43,791 nt of DNA from Alphaproteobacteria bacterium (GTDB taxonomy: Bacteria > Pseudomonadota > Alphaproteobacteria > Thalassobaculales > Thalassobaculaceae): contig JANSYS010000029.1 of the NCBI GenBank assembly GCA_024742275.1, forward strand, positions 1 to 43,791, written 5' to 3'. The position numbers were made by a program, and so were the translations under genes. Positions within the stretch are counted from its first letter, which is position 1. Each line of letters begins with the position of its first letter. Positions 28,293 to 37,492 of this stretch are shown here, in pieces. The notes under the pieces were generated by a model. That model searched no databases, was not told the origin of the DNA, and saw only the letters and a program-made list of their open reading frames with translations.

Positions 28293-28383
28293 GTTGGTCC
28301 TCCCAGAAGCTCTCTTTGGTTTGTTGCCGGGAGTATGGCGAGGCGGACGGGCGGGTGCCTAGAGATCGAATCGCGCCAGCCGC

Positions 28384-29691
28384 CTACGCCGACACTGGTT
28401 CCGTACCGCACCAGTCGGCGATGAAGAGCGCGATGGCCTTAGTCGACTCGCGGATCGACTGGATGCTTACCCGCTCGTCGAAACCGTGCACGTTCTCCGC
28501 ATGGGCGCCGTAGACCAGGCACGGAATGCCCGCGTAGAGGACGAAGACGCGGCTGTCGATGTAAGCGGTGGCGATCCGATCCTCCAGCGGCTTGCCGGAA
28601 ACAGCTTCGTGCTGGCGGGCCAACGTCAGTTCCGCCGCGCTTCCGGGCTCCAGATCGTAACCCTCGGTGAAGAACCCGTTGAATTCGATCTCCGGCGGGC
28701 TGTTCGAGAGGAACGGATGGTCGGCCGCCGCCTTGCGGATCGTGTCTTCGATGTCGCGCGCCATCTCCTGCGGCTTGATGCCGGGAAAATAGGAGACGCG
28801 ACAGTCGAAGCTGCACCAGGCGGGGACCGAGGAAGCCCAGTCGCCGCCTTCGATCTTGCCGACGTTCAGATTGATCGGGTGCGCGGCGTCCCTGTAGTTC
28901 CTGGTCTCGCTCTTGCGCTCGTTCCAGCGAGCTTCCAGCGCCTTCAGATCGCGCATCAGATCGTAGGCCGCGAGGATCGCGTTGGAACCGCTCCCCGCCG
29001 TCGCCACATGAACCGGAAATCCGCGCACATGCACGCGGAACCACATCACCCCCATCACCGCCCGGTTGACATGGCCGGAGGACGGTTCGCTGATCAGGCA
29101 GGCATCCGCCGTGTAGCCGCGCACGAGGGTCGCCAGCGCACCGTTGCCGGTGCTTTCCTCCTCGCACACGCTTTCCAGATGCACGCGACCGGCGGGCTGC
29201 ACGCCTGCGGCCTTCAGCGCGTCGAGAGCAAACATGTTGGAGACGACCCCCGCCTTCATGTCGCCGGCGCCCCGGCCGTACATCCAATCGCCCTCGATGC
29301 GCGGCTGGTATGGCGGGCTGCTCCACATGTCGAGCGGGCCTTCCGGCACGACGTCCACATGGCCGTTCAGCACCAGCGACCGACCGGTCTCATGCCGGGG
29401 TCGATGGGTGCCGACGACGTTCCAGGCATTGGCGTAGTCGACCTTGATCGGCGAGAAGCCTTCATGATGCTTAATGTCGTCCTCGCGGACCAGCCAGCGG
29501 TCGACGGCGTAGCCGCGCTTGGCCATGGCTTCGGCCATAAGGTCCTGGGCGAGATGCTCCTGGCCTCGGATGGAAGGACGGGAGACCAGCTCCTTGGTGA
29601 ACTCGATCTGCGCGTCGAACGCGGCGTCGACAGCCTCGGAGATCCGTCTGGCGAGATCAGGGTCGAGTTTTCCGGGAGCGGAGGAAGTCAT
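28384..29691 (-). CDS. M20-family metallopeptidase (ArgE/DapE-like deacylase)
   Basis: 435 residues. Metal-binding motifs are VLNGHVDVVPEG (His and Asp), YGRGAGDMKAG (bridging Asp) and CEEESTGNGAL (Glu general base plus Glu ligand). A dimerisation domain is inserted about residues 215-330. It hydrolyses an N-acyl or amide bond with two zincs; the substrate is unknown. Its ATG lies directly after an 18-bp perfect hairpin that contains the GAAGGA ribosome site, so translation is probably restricted unless the structure opens. Confidence 0.92.
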   Translation of the reverse strand: MTSSAPGKLDPDLARRISEAVDAAFDAQIEFTKELVSRPSIRGQEHLAQDLMAEAMAKRGYAVDRWLVREDDIKHHEGFSPIKVDYANAWNVVGTHRPRHETGRSLVLNGHVDVVPEGPLDMWSSPPYQPRIEGDWMYGRGAGDMKAGVVSNMFALDALKAAGVQPAGRVHLESVCEEESTGNGALATLVRGYTADACLISEPSSGHVNRAVMGVMWFRVHVRGFPVHVATAGSGSNAILAAYDLMRDLKALEARWNERKSETRNYRDAAHPINLNVGKIEGGDWASSVPAWCSFDCRVSYFPGIKPQEMARDIEDTIRKAAADHPFLSNSPPEIEFNGFFTEGYDLEPGSAAELTLARQHEAVSGKPLEDRIATAYIDSRVFVLYAGIPCLVYGAHAENVHGFDERVSIQSIRESTKAIALFIADWCGTEPVSA

Positions 29692-29742
29692 CGTACGATC
29701 CTTCGGCCATTATGGGAGGGGGACTGGCCGAAGGATCGTACG
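29692..29742 (-). promoter_or_regulatory. 18-bp perfect hairpin burying the ribosome-binding site of the M20 gene
   Basis: Positions 29692-29709 and 29725-29742 are exact reverse complements around a 15-nt loop. On the minus-strand mRNA the start-proximal arm ends immediately before the AUG at 29691 and contains GAAGGA eight nt before it. The distal arm supplies the complementary UCCUUC. This would block ribosome access. It could be a riboregulator, RNA thermometer or protein operator, or else a terminator for the small gene upstream, although no U-tract follows. Confidence 0.7.
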
Positions 29743-29800
29743 GTGCGCGGCTGGCGCGCAAGGCGTTGAAAGATAGAGTTGGAAGGCCCGTTGTCGGAAC

Positions 29801-30124
29801 CTACGCTGAAATGTCGAGGCTCTGCCCCCGGCCGGAGCCGGCGGGCGGCGGCGGCACATCACCCGCCCGCGGCTCCGTCCCGCTCGCCCGGGAATTGTCG
29901 CTGCGGGTTTCCTGAACGGCGCTCTGGGTAAGCGGCGCACCGGATGACGATGGCCCCTGGATGCTGAAGCCCTGGGCTTCGCCGGACTGCGGCGCCTGAC
30001 CGCTGCCGCCACGGGCCGCGCCCGCACCGCCAGACTGGCCGGCGGCACCCGCCTGGATTCCCTGGAGCTGGTTCAGCCCCTGAAATCCGAAACCGGCGCC
30101 GGCACCGATGCCACTGATCGCCAT
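29801..30124 (-). CDS. Small Gly/Ser/Ala-rich protein of unknown function
   Basis: 107 residues, low complexity. It starts MAISGIGAGAGFGFQGLNQ, continues through Gly/Gln/Ser-rich sequence and ends GSGRGQSLDISA. GAGGA six nt before the ATG is a good ribosome site, supporting a real gene. No signal peptide, membrane helix or cysteine. The ordered-looking N- and C-terminal ends around a disordered middle suggest a small structural or export-related protein. No family recognised. It sits upstream of the M20 gene's hairpin on the same strand. Confidence 0.65.
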   Translation of the reverse strand: MAISGIGAGAGFGFQGLNQLQGIQAGAAGQSGGAGAARGGSGQAPQSGEAQGFSIQGPSSSGAPLTQSAVQETRSDNSRASGTEPRAGDVPPPPAGSGRGQSLDISA

Positions 30125-30245
30125 TGATCGTCCTCCTCGATAATCCCCTGTGTTCGGGGGACACTATCGCGCGACGATCTAAAGAATTGGTAAACGTCCC
30201 GAAATATTCTCCTTGCGGGGCGCGGAAGCAGAGCGAGCGGCCCGC

Positions 30246-31220
30246 TCAATAGCAGCCTGCGGTGCGCCCCCGCATCTTCACCAGCCCAAGGACCGCGTCG
30301 ATGGTCGGGGTCGGCACGCCGGTCAGACGTCCCAATTCCTGGACCGACGTCACCAGAGCGTCGATTTCCATGGCCCGTCCGCGCTCCAGATCCTGAAGCA
30401 TCGACGTCTTATGAGCCCCCACCGCCGCGGCGCCGGCGATCCGCTTGTCCACGTCGATCGCGAACTTGACCCCGAGACTCTCGCCGACTGCCTGTCCCTC
30501 GACCATCATCGCCCGCGCGATCGCACGGGCTTCCGGGTCGCCGCAGATCTGTTCCAGGGTCGCTCCGGTCAATGCGCTGATCGGGTTGAAGGACAGGTTC
30601 CCCCAGAGCTTCACCCAGATCTCGTCGCGGATCCGCGGACGCACCGGCGCCTTCAGGCCGCCCGCCCGCATCGCCTCGGAGAGGGCCGACACCCGGTCCG
30701 TCTTCTCCCCCGAAGGCTCGCCCAAGGTGAAGCGGTCGCCGTCGAGATGGGTGATCACCCCCGGCTCATCGATCTCGCACGCCGGATAGACCACGCAGCC
30801 GATCGCCCGCTCCGGCCGAAGCACGTTCCATTGGACTCCACCGGGATCGACGCTTTCGAGGCGGGTACCCTCCAGATCGCCGCCGAGACCGTGGAAGTAC
30901 CACCACGGCACACCGTTGACGGCGGTCACGACCGATGTCCCATCGTGGAACAGCACTGCCATCTTCTCTGCAACGGCGGGGACCGAGTGGGCCTTCAGGG
31001 CGACGATCACGTGGTCCTGCGGACCGAGTTCGGCCGGATCTTCCGACGCCTTGAGCCGCACCGTGCTGCGTGCGCCGTCCTTGACCAGGGTCAGTCCGTT
31101 CTCGCGGATCGCAGCCAGTTGGGGGCCGCGGGCGACCAGACTGACCTCGCAGCCTGCCTGCGCCAGGGACACGCCGAGATATCCGCCGATGGCACCGGCC
31201 CCGTAGATGCACACCCGCAT
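30246..31220 (-). CDS. 2-dehydropantoate 2-reductase family protein (PanE-like)
   Basis: 324 residues. The Rossmann loop YGAGAIGGYLG lies at the N-terminus, the catalytic Lys and Asn ligands are in EIWVKLWGNLSFNPISALTG, and the C-terminal helical domain has HKTSMLQDLERGR. That last stretch is the family's substrate-binding segment. PanE reduces ketopantoate to pantoate for CoA synthesis with NADPH. Many PanE paralogues act on other 2-keto acids, and the operon with a CoA ligase (three nt gap) suggests a catabolic paralogue. I therefore do not assign the panE symbol. Confidence 0.88.
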   Translation of the reverse strand: MRVCIYGAGAIGGYLGVSLAQAGCEVSLVARGPQLAAIRENGLTLVKDGARSTVRLKASEDPAELGPQDHVIVALKAHSVPAVAEKMAVLFHDGTSVVTAVNGVPWWYFHGLGGDLEGTRLESVDPGGVQWNVLRPERAIGCVVYPACEIDEPGVITHLDGDRFTLGEPSGEKTDRVSALSEAMRAGGLKAPVRPRIRDEIWVKLWGNLSFNPISALTGATLEQICGDPEARAIARAMMVEGQAVGESLGVKFAIDVDKRIAGAAAVGAHKTSMLQDLERGRAMEIDALVTSVQELGRLTGVPTPTIDAVLGLVKMRGRTAGCY

Positions 31221-31223
31221 TGC

Positions 31224-32762
31224 TCAGTCCTCCAGTCCCAGCTTCTTGGCCAACCCGATCCGCTGCAACTTGCCCGTAGCGCCTTTCGGAATCTCATCCA
31301 GGATGACCAGCTTGCGCGGCACCTTGAAGTCGGCGAGACGCGCCGAGACGAAGTCCTTCAAGTCCTGTTCGCTCGCGCTCTTGCCCTCACCGAGCACGAC
31401 CGCCGCGCCGACCTCCTCTCCGAGCTTCGGATGGGCGACGGCAAAGGTCACCGCCTGCGCCACCGCCTCGTGATCCATCAGCACCTCGTCGACCTCACGC
31501 GGGGCGATCTTCTCGCCGCCGCGATTGATGATCTCCTTCAATCGGCCGGTGATCGACAGATAGCCGTCCGCATCGAACCGGCCCTCGTCGCCGGTGCGGA
31601 ACCAGCGCGGCCCACCCTCCGGATCGTCAGGGAAGTTCTCGGCATTGGCTTTGGGATTGTTCTCGTAGCCAGCGGTCACGTTGGGGCCGCGGATCACAAT
31701 CTCGCCGGCTTCGTCCGGCCCGACGAATCTGCCGTCGGCGTCCATCAGACGGATCTCCGGCCCGGCGGCCACGCCGACGGTGCCCGGTTTACGGACGGCG
31801 GGCGGCAGAGGATTCGACGCCATCTGGTGCGACGCCTCCGTCATGCCGTAACTCTCGATCACCGGACAGCCGAAGACCTGTTCCAGCTCGACCATGACCT
31901 GGGGCGGCAAGGACGAGGACGAGGAGCGGATGAAGCGCAAGCCTAGCTGGCCGATAAGGTCCGTGTTGCGCGCCGCTCGACCCAGGATCGCCTGATGCAT
32001 GGTCGGGACCGCCGTGTACCAGGTCGGGCGCACCTCCTCGAACTGCGGGAAGATGCGCAGAGCGTTGAAGCCGGGGGCGCAATGGACCGACGCGCCCGCC
32101 CGCATCGACGCGTTGACCGCCGCCATGAGGCCGTGGATGTGGAACAACGGCATGATGTTCAGGCAGCGATCGGCCGGCGTCAGCGTCAGAGACACGGCGA
32201 TGTGACCGGCCGAACTGGCCAAATTGGCGCCGGACAGGGGCACGATCTTCGGGCGCGATGTGGTCCCGGAAGTATGAAGAACCAGAGCCGTGTCGTCGGG
32301 ACCGGCCGCCACTGCCGCGTCGGGGAGCGGGCCGTCGACACTCAGAGCGAAGCTGCCTGCCGGGCTCGCCTCGTCCTCGGCCAGTTCGATCACCGTGGCG
32401 CCGTGCCGCTCCGCCACGGCTTTCGCCGGCGTCTCGTCGCCTGCAGCCACGATCACAGCCTTGGCTTTGAGATCGGAGATGTAGAAATCAAACTCGTCCT
32501 CGCGATAGCCGGGGTTGAGCGGTGCCGCCGTCGCGTGCGCCGCCACCGCGAGGAAGCAGGAGGCCATCGCGGGACCGTTGGCGAGAACGATGCCGACGCG
32601 ATCCCCCGGTCCGATCCCGGCGGCGGCAAGCGCCCGCCCGGTGGCCTCGACCAGATCGCGCAAACCGGCATAGGTCAGGTCCTTGCGTCCCGGCGCCCCA
32701 ATGGCCGGATCGCCGCCGGCCCCGATCTGCAAAAGCTCGTTCACACTCCTCGGCGAAGCCAT
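31224..32762 (-). CDS. AMP-forming acyl-CoA synthetase, oxalyl-CoA synthetase (AAE3)-like
   Basis: 512 residues, ANL superfamily. The ATP loop is [16 protein letters not shown], and the hinge region reads [21 protein letters not shown]. The catalytic Lys is in [12 protein letters not shown]. The stretch [18 protein letters not shown] closely resembles oxalate-CoA ligases (plant AAE3, yeast Pcs60). The start at 32762 is favoured because AGGGAG is eight nt upstream, whereas it is only about two nt from the alternative ATG at 32768. It leads a two-gene operon with the PanE-like gene. It makes an acyl-CoA from a small carboxylic acid; the acid is not certain. Confidence 0.9.
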   Translation of the reverse strand: MASPRSVNELLQIGAGGDPAIGAPGRKDLTYAGLRDLVEATGRALAAAGIGPGDRVGIVLANGPAMASCFLAVAAHATAAPLNPGYREDEFDFYISDLKAKAVIVAAGDETPAKAVAERHGATVIELAEDEASPAGSFALSVDGPLPDAAVAAGPDDTALVLHTSGTTSRPKIVPLSGANLASSAGHIAVSLTLTPADRCLNIMPLFHIHGLMAAVNASMRAGASVHCAPGFNALRIFPQFEEVRPTWYTAVPTMHQAILGRAARNTDLIGQLGLRFIRSSSSSLPPQVMVELEQVFGCPVIESYGMTEASHQMASNPLPPAVRKPGTVGVAAGPEIRLMDADGRFVGPDEAGEIVIRGPNVTAGYENNPKANAENFPDDPEGGPRWFRTGDEGRFDADGYLSITGRLKEIINRGGEKIAPREVDEVLMDHEAVAQAVTFAVAHPKLGEEVGAAVVLGEGKSASEQDLKDFVSARLADFKVPRKLVILDEIPKGATGKLQRIGLAKKLGLED

Positions 32763-32832
32763 CCGCATTTCTCCCTTGGACCCGTTGTTGCTTGTTGCTT
32801 CCAGCATGGCGCCGAACGGGGGCCCAAAGCAA

Positions 32833-32860
32833 CGGGCCGCCCCAGTTCGGAAGCGGCCCG
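32833..32860 (-). terminator. Candidate terminator of the SMP-30-like gene
   Basis: CGGGCCGC (32833-32840) and GCGGCCCG (32853-32860) pair perfectly around a 12-nt loop. They lie 23 nt beyond the SMP-30 stop on the minus strand and are followed there by a modestly U-rich UUGCUUUG. Confidence 0.5.
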
Positions 32861-32883
32861 CGATACGGTCAGGTGTTCGCGGC

Positions 32884-34017
32884 TCAGGTGATATGGGCGC
32901 CGCGGGTCTCGACGTAGACGGCGTAGAGCGACTGGCTGGCCGTCATGAACAGTCGGTTCCGCTTGGTTCCGCCGAAGCAGACATTCGAGCAGATCTCCGG
33001 AAGCTTGATCTGGCCGATGCGGTCGCCGTTCGGGGCGAAGATGTGGACACCGTCATAGCCGTCTCCGACCCAGCCGGCACTCGACCAGACGTTGCCGTCC
33101 TCGTCGCAGCGGATGCCGTCCGCGAAACCGGTTCTGCCGTCCCACTCCATGCTGGCGAAGGTCCGCGGATTGGACAGCTTGGCGCCGTCCACATCGTACT
33201 GCCAGATCTGGCTCTTCGCCTCCGGATAGTGGGAGACGTCGGTATCGGCCACATAGAGCTTCTTGTAATCGTGCGAGAAGCAGAGCCCGTTCGGTTTGAA
33301 GGGCTCGTCGGCAACCTTCGCAATCGCGCCGGTGTCGCCGTCGATGCGATAGACCGCCTCCTTTCGGTTCGGCTGCACCGAACCCGTATCGAGCCGGTTC
33401 CCCTCGTACTCCATCAGCCCGCCATACCCCGGATCGGTAAACCAGATCGAGCCGTCGTTGGGGTGAACGACGGCGTCGTTCGGAGCATTGAACTCGCCGC
33501 CCTCGAAGCTGTCCGCCAGCACCGTGATCGACCCGTCATACTCATAGCGCACGACGCGACGGTTCCCGTGCTCGCAGGAAATCTGCCGTCCGCGATAATC
33601 GAAGGTGTTGCCGTTGGAATTGCCGGACGGGTAGCGAAAGCGGCGGGTGACATGGCCCTCCTCCTCCACCCAGCGGAGCTGTTCGTTGTTGGGGATGTCG
33701 CTCCAGATCAGGTAGCGGCCGACCCCGTTCCATGCCGGCCCCTCGGCCCAGAGGGCGCCGGTGTACAGACGCTGGATCGGCGTATTGCCCAGCTTGTACT
33801 TGAACCGCGGGTCCAGCGGGACGACGTCCGGCTCCGGGTAGCGGACAGGCTCGGCGTTCGGACCGAAGTTCCGGGCGAAAGCATCCGGCGCCATAGCGGT
33901 GGTCGCCGCGACCGCCGCCGCCGCCGACAAAAACGCACGCCGATTGAAGCCGCCTCCGGTTTGCTCGACGCACGCTGAATCCCCGCCGCCGACCGGCGGC
34001 TTTGCACGCTTGATCAT
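32884..34017 (-). CDS. Tat-exported SMP-30/gluconolactonase-like beta-propeller protein
   Basis: 377 residues. FNRRAFLSAAAA at about 24-35 followed by a hydrophobic run is a twin-arginine signal, so it acts in the periplasm. The six-bladed propeller has the metal ligands expected for SMP-30/gluconolactonases: Glu in LWAEGPAW, Asn in FKPNGLCFSHD, Asp in FADGIRCDEDG. NAPNDAVVHPNDGSIWFTDP is also characteristic. These enzymes hydrolyse sugar or other lactones. It stands alone with a terminator behind it. AGGA lies five nt before the ATG. Confidence 0.9.
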   Translation of the reverse strand: MIKRAKPPVGGGDSACVEQTGGGFNRRAFLSAAAAVAATTAMAPDAFARNFGPNAEPVRYPEPDVVPLDPRFKYKLGNTPIQRLYTGALWAEGPAWNGVGRYLIWSDIPNNEQLRWVEEEGHVTRRFRYPSGNSNGNTFDYRGRQISCEHGNRRVVRYEYDGSITVLADSFEGGEFNAPNDAVVHPNDGSIWFTDPGYGGLMEYEGNRLDTGSVQPNRKEAVYRIDGDTGAIAKVADEPFKPNGLCFSHDYKKLYVADTDVSHYPEAKSQIWQYDVDGAKLSNPRTFASMEWDGRTGFADGIRCDEDGNVWSSAGWVGDGYDGVHIFAPNGDRIGQIKLPEICSNVCFGGTKRNRLFMTASQSLYAVYVETRGAHIT

Positions 34018-34132
34018 GGTGTCCTACCGAACTTTTTGTTTTGCCGACATGCGCCGAGGCACTTGGCCGAACGGGCCGTCGGTCCGGAGAGACTACACTA
34101 TCTTAGCGTGTTCATCAGGATTTGCGTGTCCA

Positions 34133-35434
34133 TCAGGGCGTTGATGTCGGCCGAATGTCCTGCGTTCCGCGCCGGGCATCGAGATCGCTCGCCTCGAGGT
34201 CGCAATGCAAGGCTATGAAAGGGAACTCGGTCTTGACCGCATCGTGCATTCGGTGCGCCACCGATCGCAGGGTTGCATGGACGGTCTTCCCCGATCGCAG
34301 TTCCGCAACATAGGCCATCTGCCGAAGGTCATAGACCACCCGGCACGGTACCAGGAGGCCGAGCGGCAGGTAGTTCTGACGCTCCTCTTCGCTGATAGGA
34401 AGCCGCTCCGCCTCCACGCGCAACGCCTCCATCCGCGGCTCCACCGCCGCCCGAGTCGGAGTTGCCAGACTGTCGAGATACCAGGGATGGAAGCCGTGCG
34501 CCCAACTCAGCAGCGGCATCTCGCAGAATCCGTTGCGATGGCGCTGGATGTCCCGGAAAGAACCGAAATCCAGGAGAAACTGGCACTCAAACGACGCATA
34601 AGATCCGGCGCGGCGCGGTAGGGGCTCGTATTTCGGCCGATCGGTGAAAATGCGACGGTCGAGCAAGTCGATACCCGTCCGGTCGGCGGTACAGACATAG
34701 GCGAAGGCAGGATGGTCGGCCTGGCCGCGGTAATAGGCATCTGCCCCCGCCGTCCTCGCCCGATAGGCGGATTGGGCCGGATAGTCCTTGTGGCTGAACG
34801 ATCCCGGATAGCGCTCCCGCAGGCTCTCGAGGATCGTCGCCGCAACAGCCCGGGTCTCCGCCAACGGATGAACGGCGAGGTCGCGCAGATGGTCCGCCGC
34901 CTGTCGCAGGTTTGTCGTCCACGAGAGTTGGGAGTGAACGCCCGCCGGCAGAAAGCCCCGGGCGATGTCAAACGCACGGGCTTCGAGCGTCTTAGCCCAG
35001 ACGCTCTCTTTGACGCCCTCCGGACAGGAATGGGTCGCCTGCAACTCCGCAAGCGTCTCGGCGTTCACCTCGGCGTATAGATCCAACCAGCCGCGGATGA
35101 TGCTCTCAGAGGCGGCCGTGCCGGCCGGATCGCTATAGCCTTGGGCCGAGAAATCGAGATAACGGGTCGAGGTTTCCTGCCCGAAATAGAGCGGCGTATC
35201 CTGAACCGCCTTGCAGGTCAGGATAGAGACATCTTCGATAAAAATCGTGGTAAAGCCGCAATCGCCGATCGATTCGTGCCCGTAGCCGACGTAGTAGCTC
35301 TCCATAAATTTGCGGAAACCGCGTTCTTGAACACGCTCAAGATGATTTACGACACTGGACGCGGAGCGACTGTACAATGCCTGCAGCATGGCATTCGCCT
35401 CCGGTGCGACCTCATCCTCGATCACAATCCGCAT
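34133..35434 (-). CDS. Double-length ThyX-like protein with signature residues split between two repeats
   Basis: 433 residues, about twice a normal FAD-dependent thymidylate synthase (roughly 220-250). Repeat 1 has GHESIGDCGFTTIFIEDVS and QETSTRY (86-92), matching the ThyX helix and the distal SxRY part. The RHR triad is replaced by QDT (78-80). Repeat 2 has LDFGSFRDIQRHRNGFCEM with RHR at 298-300 but lacks the distal SxRY. I infer a tandem duplication with one composite site. AAGGA seven nt before the ATG at 35434 supports that start over the one at 35449. Whether it methylates dUMP is unknown. Confidence 0.8.
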   Translation of the reverse strand: MRIVIEDEVAPEANAMLQALYSRSASSVVNHLERVQERGFRKFMESYYVGYGHESIGDCGFTTIFIEDVSILTCKAVQDTPLYFGQETSTRYLDFSAQGYSDPAGTAASESIIRGWLDLYAEVNAETLAELQATHSCPEGVKESVWAKTLEARAFDIARGFLPAGVHSQLSWTTNLRQAADHLRDLAVHPLAETRAVAATILESLRERYPGSFSHKDYPAQSAYRARTAGADAYYRGQADHPAFAYVCTADRTGIDLLDRRIFTDRPKYEPLPRRAGSYASFECQFLLDFGSFRDIQRHRNGFCEMPLLSWAHGFHPWYLDSLATPTRAAVEPRMEALRVEAERLPISEEERQNYLPLGLLVPCRVVYDLRQMAYVAELRSGKTVHATLRSVAHRMHDAVKTEFPFIALHCDLEASDLDARRGTQDIRPTSTP

Positions 35435-35761
35435 GTCCAATTCCTTCATGCGGCCCCGCGTCGATGGGGATCGGTGGGCCGCGCACCGATCACAGGCGCA
35501 ATATATAGCGGCCTCGGTGGTTTCGCACACCAGTTATTGACGGCCCGCAACCAGCCGTCTCGCCATCAAGTCTTGCACCAGACAAACGAAGGGCTCAGGT
35601 TGGCGAATCGTCTTTGACCCGCCAGTACGACCGGGTATGACCGCGCGACACCCGGTGGTTCGCGCAACCAGCCAAACGTCAGAAACTTCATAAGAATTAG
35701 TTCAATTTTATATATTTTGCGGTATGACTTTTTCCTCGGACGGAGTTGGCGGGACGATGAG
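35435..35761. other. Divergent intergenic region between the ThyX-like gene and the secretion operon
   Basis: 327 nt without a convincing gene. An AT-rich block at 35690-35722 (TTCAATTTTATATATTTTG) just upstream of the exporter operon is the likely promoter region for it. TATATT near 35500 is a candidate -10 for the ThyX-like gene. A 41-codon minus frame (35566-35691) has no ribosome site and was not called. Confidence 0.5.
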
Positions 35762-37492
35762 ATGAGCGGGAGCGACGACAGTTTCGCCAGGGATATCGAG
35801 CGGATTCCGAGCGCCGCCACGCCGTCGATCGTTCTCGCGTCGCTAATCTCGAACCTGATGGCGACGGGACTGCCCATCGCCATTCTCATCATCTATGACA
35901 GGGTCCTGCCAAACGCCTCCGAATACACGCTGAGCCTGCTGACCGTCGGCGTGCTCGGAGCCGTCGCGGTCGACGTTTTGGTCCGCATCGCCAGGGGAGC
36001 CATTGTCGGCCATCGGGCGGCTCGCTACGGTCACCGGGCTTTTCTTGGCGTCATGGAAAAGGTATTTGCCGCCGATCCGCGCAGTTTCCAGTCGGAGTCG
36101 ACGGCGATCCATTTGGAACGCCTGGGCGCCATCGACGCGATCCGGGAGTCGCGCGCCGGTTACCTGCCACAGCTTCTGGTGGATTTCCCGTTCTTCATTC
36201 TGTTCGTCGCTTTGGTGTTCCTGATCGGAGGGCCGCTCGGGTTCGTCCTTCTGGCATTTGTCGCCGTGACCGCCATCGCCGCGCTGTCCAGCGGATTGAC
36301 GGTCCGCTTCCGGATGGAAGCCCGCCAGGCCAATAGTTCTGCCCAGTCCAACTTCCTCACCGAGGTTCTGAGCGGGATCGCCACTATCAAGTCCTATGCC
36401 ATGGAACCGCTGATGAAGCGGCGGTACGAGCGAGTGATGGAATCGAGCGCCACCATCACGGCCCGCTTGATCCAAGGCAGCATCACGGCTCAGGCGCTCA
36501 CGAACCTGGTCACCCAAGCCGCGCAGATATCGATCGTCGCCGCCGGCAGCCTGGCGGTGATCAACGGCACCATGACCATCGGCGGCATCGCCGCCTGCAT
36601 GCTGCTGACCGGCCGGGCGCTGCAACCGCTGAACCGGGCATCCATGTTGTGGAGTCAGTATCAGTCCGTACGCATCGCCAAACAGCGTATTCGCGAACTG
36701 GCGGCGATGCCGACGATCGGATCGGGAGGCGGCATCCGGCGCGAGTCCCTGCACGGCACAATCGAGTTCCGCGACGTCTCGTTCGGCTATTCGGATGGTC
36801 GTCGGATCTTCGAGGGCCTCAATCTGACGGTCGATGCCGCCGAAACGGTGCTGGTGAAAACCCAGGGCACCTGGAGCGGAAAGTCCACCCTGCTGGCGCT
36901 CGCCGGCCACATCCTGTTGCCTGATCGAGGAACGGTGCTCTACGACAACATCGAAGCCGAGGCGTTCGACGACGAATGGCTGCGCTCCCGTATCGCTTAT
37001 CTCGGCCCCCACCCGGCGCTGTTCGACGGCACGATCTTCGACAACATCACCGGGTTCGATCCGTCGCCTGACCATATCGAAACGGTTGAAGACGTGGCCG
37101 AGGAGCTTGGGCTGACCGAAGCCGTCTCCAAGCTGCCTCTCGGCTTCCAGACAGAGGTGCGTGCCCGCGGCAGCGAGTCTATCCCTGCCTCGATCCGGCA
37201 ACAGATCCCGATTGTCCGGGCGCTGTCCCGGTTTCCCGACATCATCCTCGTAGACGAGTGCAATTCGAACCTGGACCGGGAAGCGGACGATCTGTTGCGC
37301 TCCGCTCTCGCCCGACGCCAGACCAGCACGACGATCCTCATGGTCACGCCCCGCCCCTCCTTCCAGGCGCTAGCCCACCGGGAGATCATCATCGGCGGCG
37401 ATCCGACCGACCTGGGCGACGGCGACAGCGCTCGCACGGTCGATCTGAAAGCGCAGATGCGAATCCTGACCGCCGATGGAGGCCGACTGTGA
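35762..37492 (+). CDS. Type I secretion ABC half-transporter with a degenerate ATPase domain
   Basis: 576 residues. The N-terminal membrane domain (about 25-300, five or six helices) begins near LASLISNLMATGLPIAIL; the ATPase domain covers about 335-576. Walker A reads QGTWSGKST (368-376), keeping GKST but losing two glycines. The Q-loop Gln is Pro, and LSGGQ is IPASI (474-478). Walker B Asp498-Glu499 remains, while the H-loop His is Pro530. It is therefore probably unable to hydrolyse ATP alone and acts as the regulatory half of a heterodimer with the next product. The ATG at 35762 is favoured over the TTG at 35717. First gene of the operon. Confidence 0.88.
   Translation: MSGSDDSFARDIERIPSAATPSIVLASLISNLMATGLPIAILIIYDRVLPNASEYTLSLLTVGVLGAVAVDVLVRIARGAIVGHRAARYGHRAFLGVMEKVFAADPRSFQSESTAIHLERLGAIDAIRESRAGYLPQLLVDFPFFILFVALVFLIGGPLGFVLLAFVAVTAIAALSSGLTVRFRMEARQANSSAQSNFLTEVLSGIATIKSYAMEPLMKRRYERVMESSATITARLIQGSITAQALTNLVTQAAQISIVAAGSLAVINGTMTIGGIAACMLLTGRALQPLNRASMLWSQYQSVRIAKQRIRELAAMPTIGSGGGIRRESLHGTIEFRDVSFGYSDGRRIFEGLNLTVDAAETVLVKTQGTWSGKSTLLALAGHILLPDRGTVLYDNIEAEAFDDEWLRSRIAYLGPHPALFDGTIFDNITGFDPSPDHIETVEDVAEELGLTEAVSKLPLGFQTEVRARGSESIPASIRQQIPIVRALSRFPDIILVDECNSNLDREADDLLRSALARRQTSTTILMVTPRPSFQALAHREIIIGGDPTDLGDGDSARTVDLKAQMRILTADGGRL

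Noticed and set aside
35566..35691. 41-codon minus frame starting MKFLTFGW
   Set aside because: No ribosome-binding site, no family, and it lies in the divergent promoter region of the secretion operon.
35762..37492. First ABC subunit as a pseudogene
   Set aside because: The frame is intact over 576 codons, Walker B and GKST are kept, and tight coupling to the next gene argues for a functional degenerate subunit.
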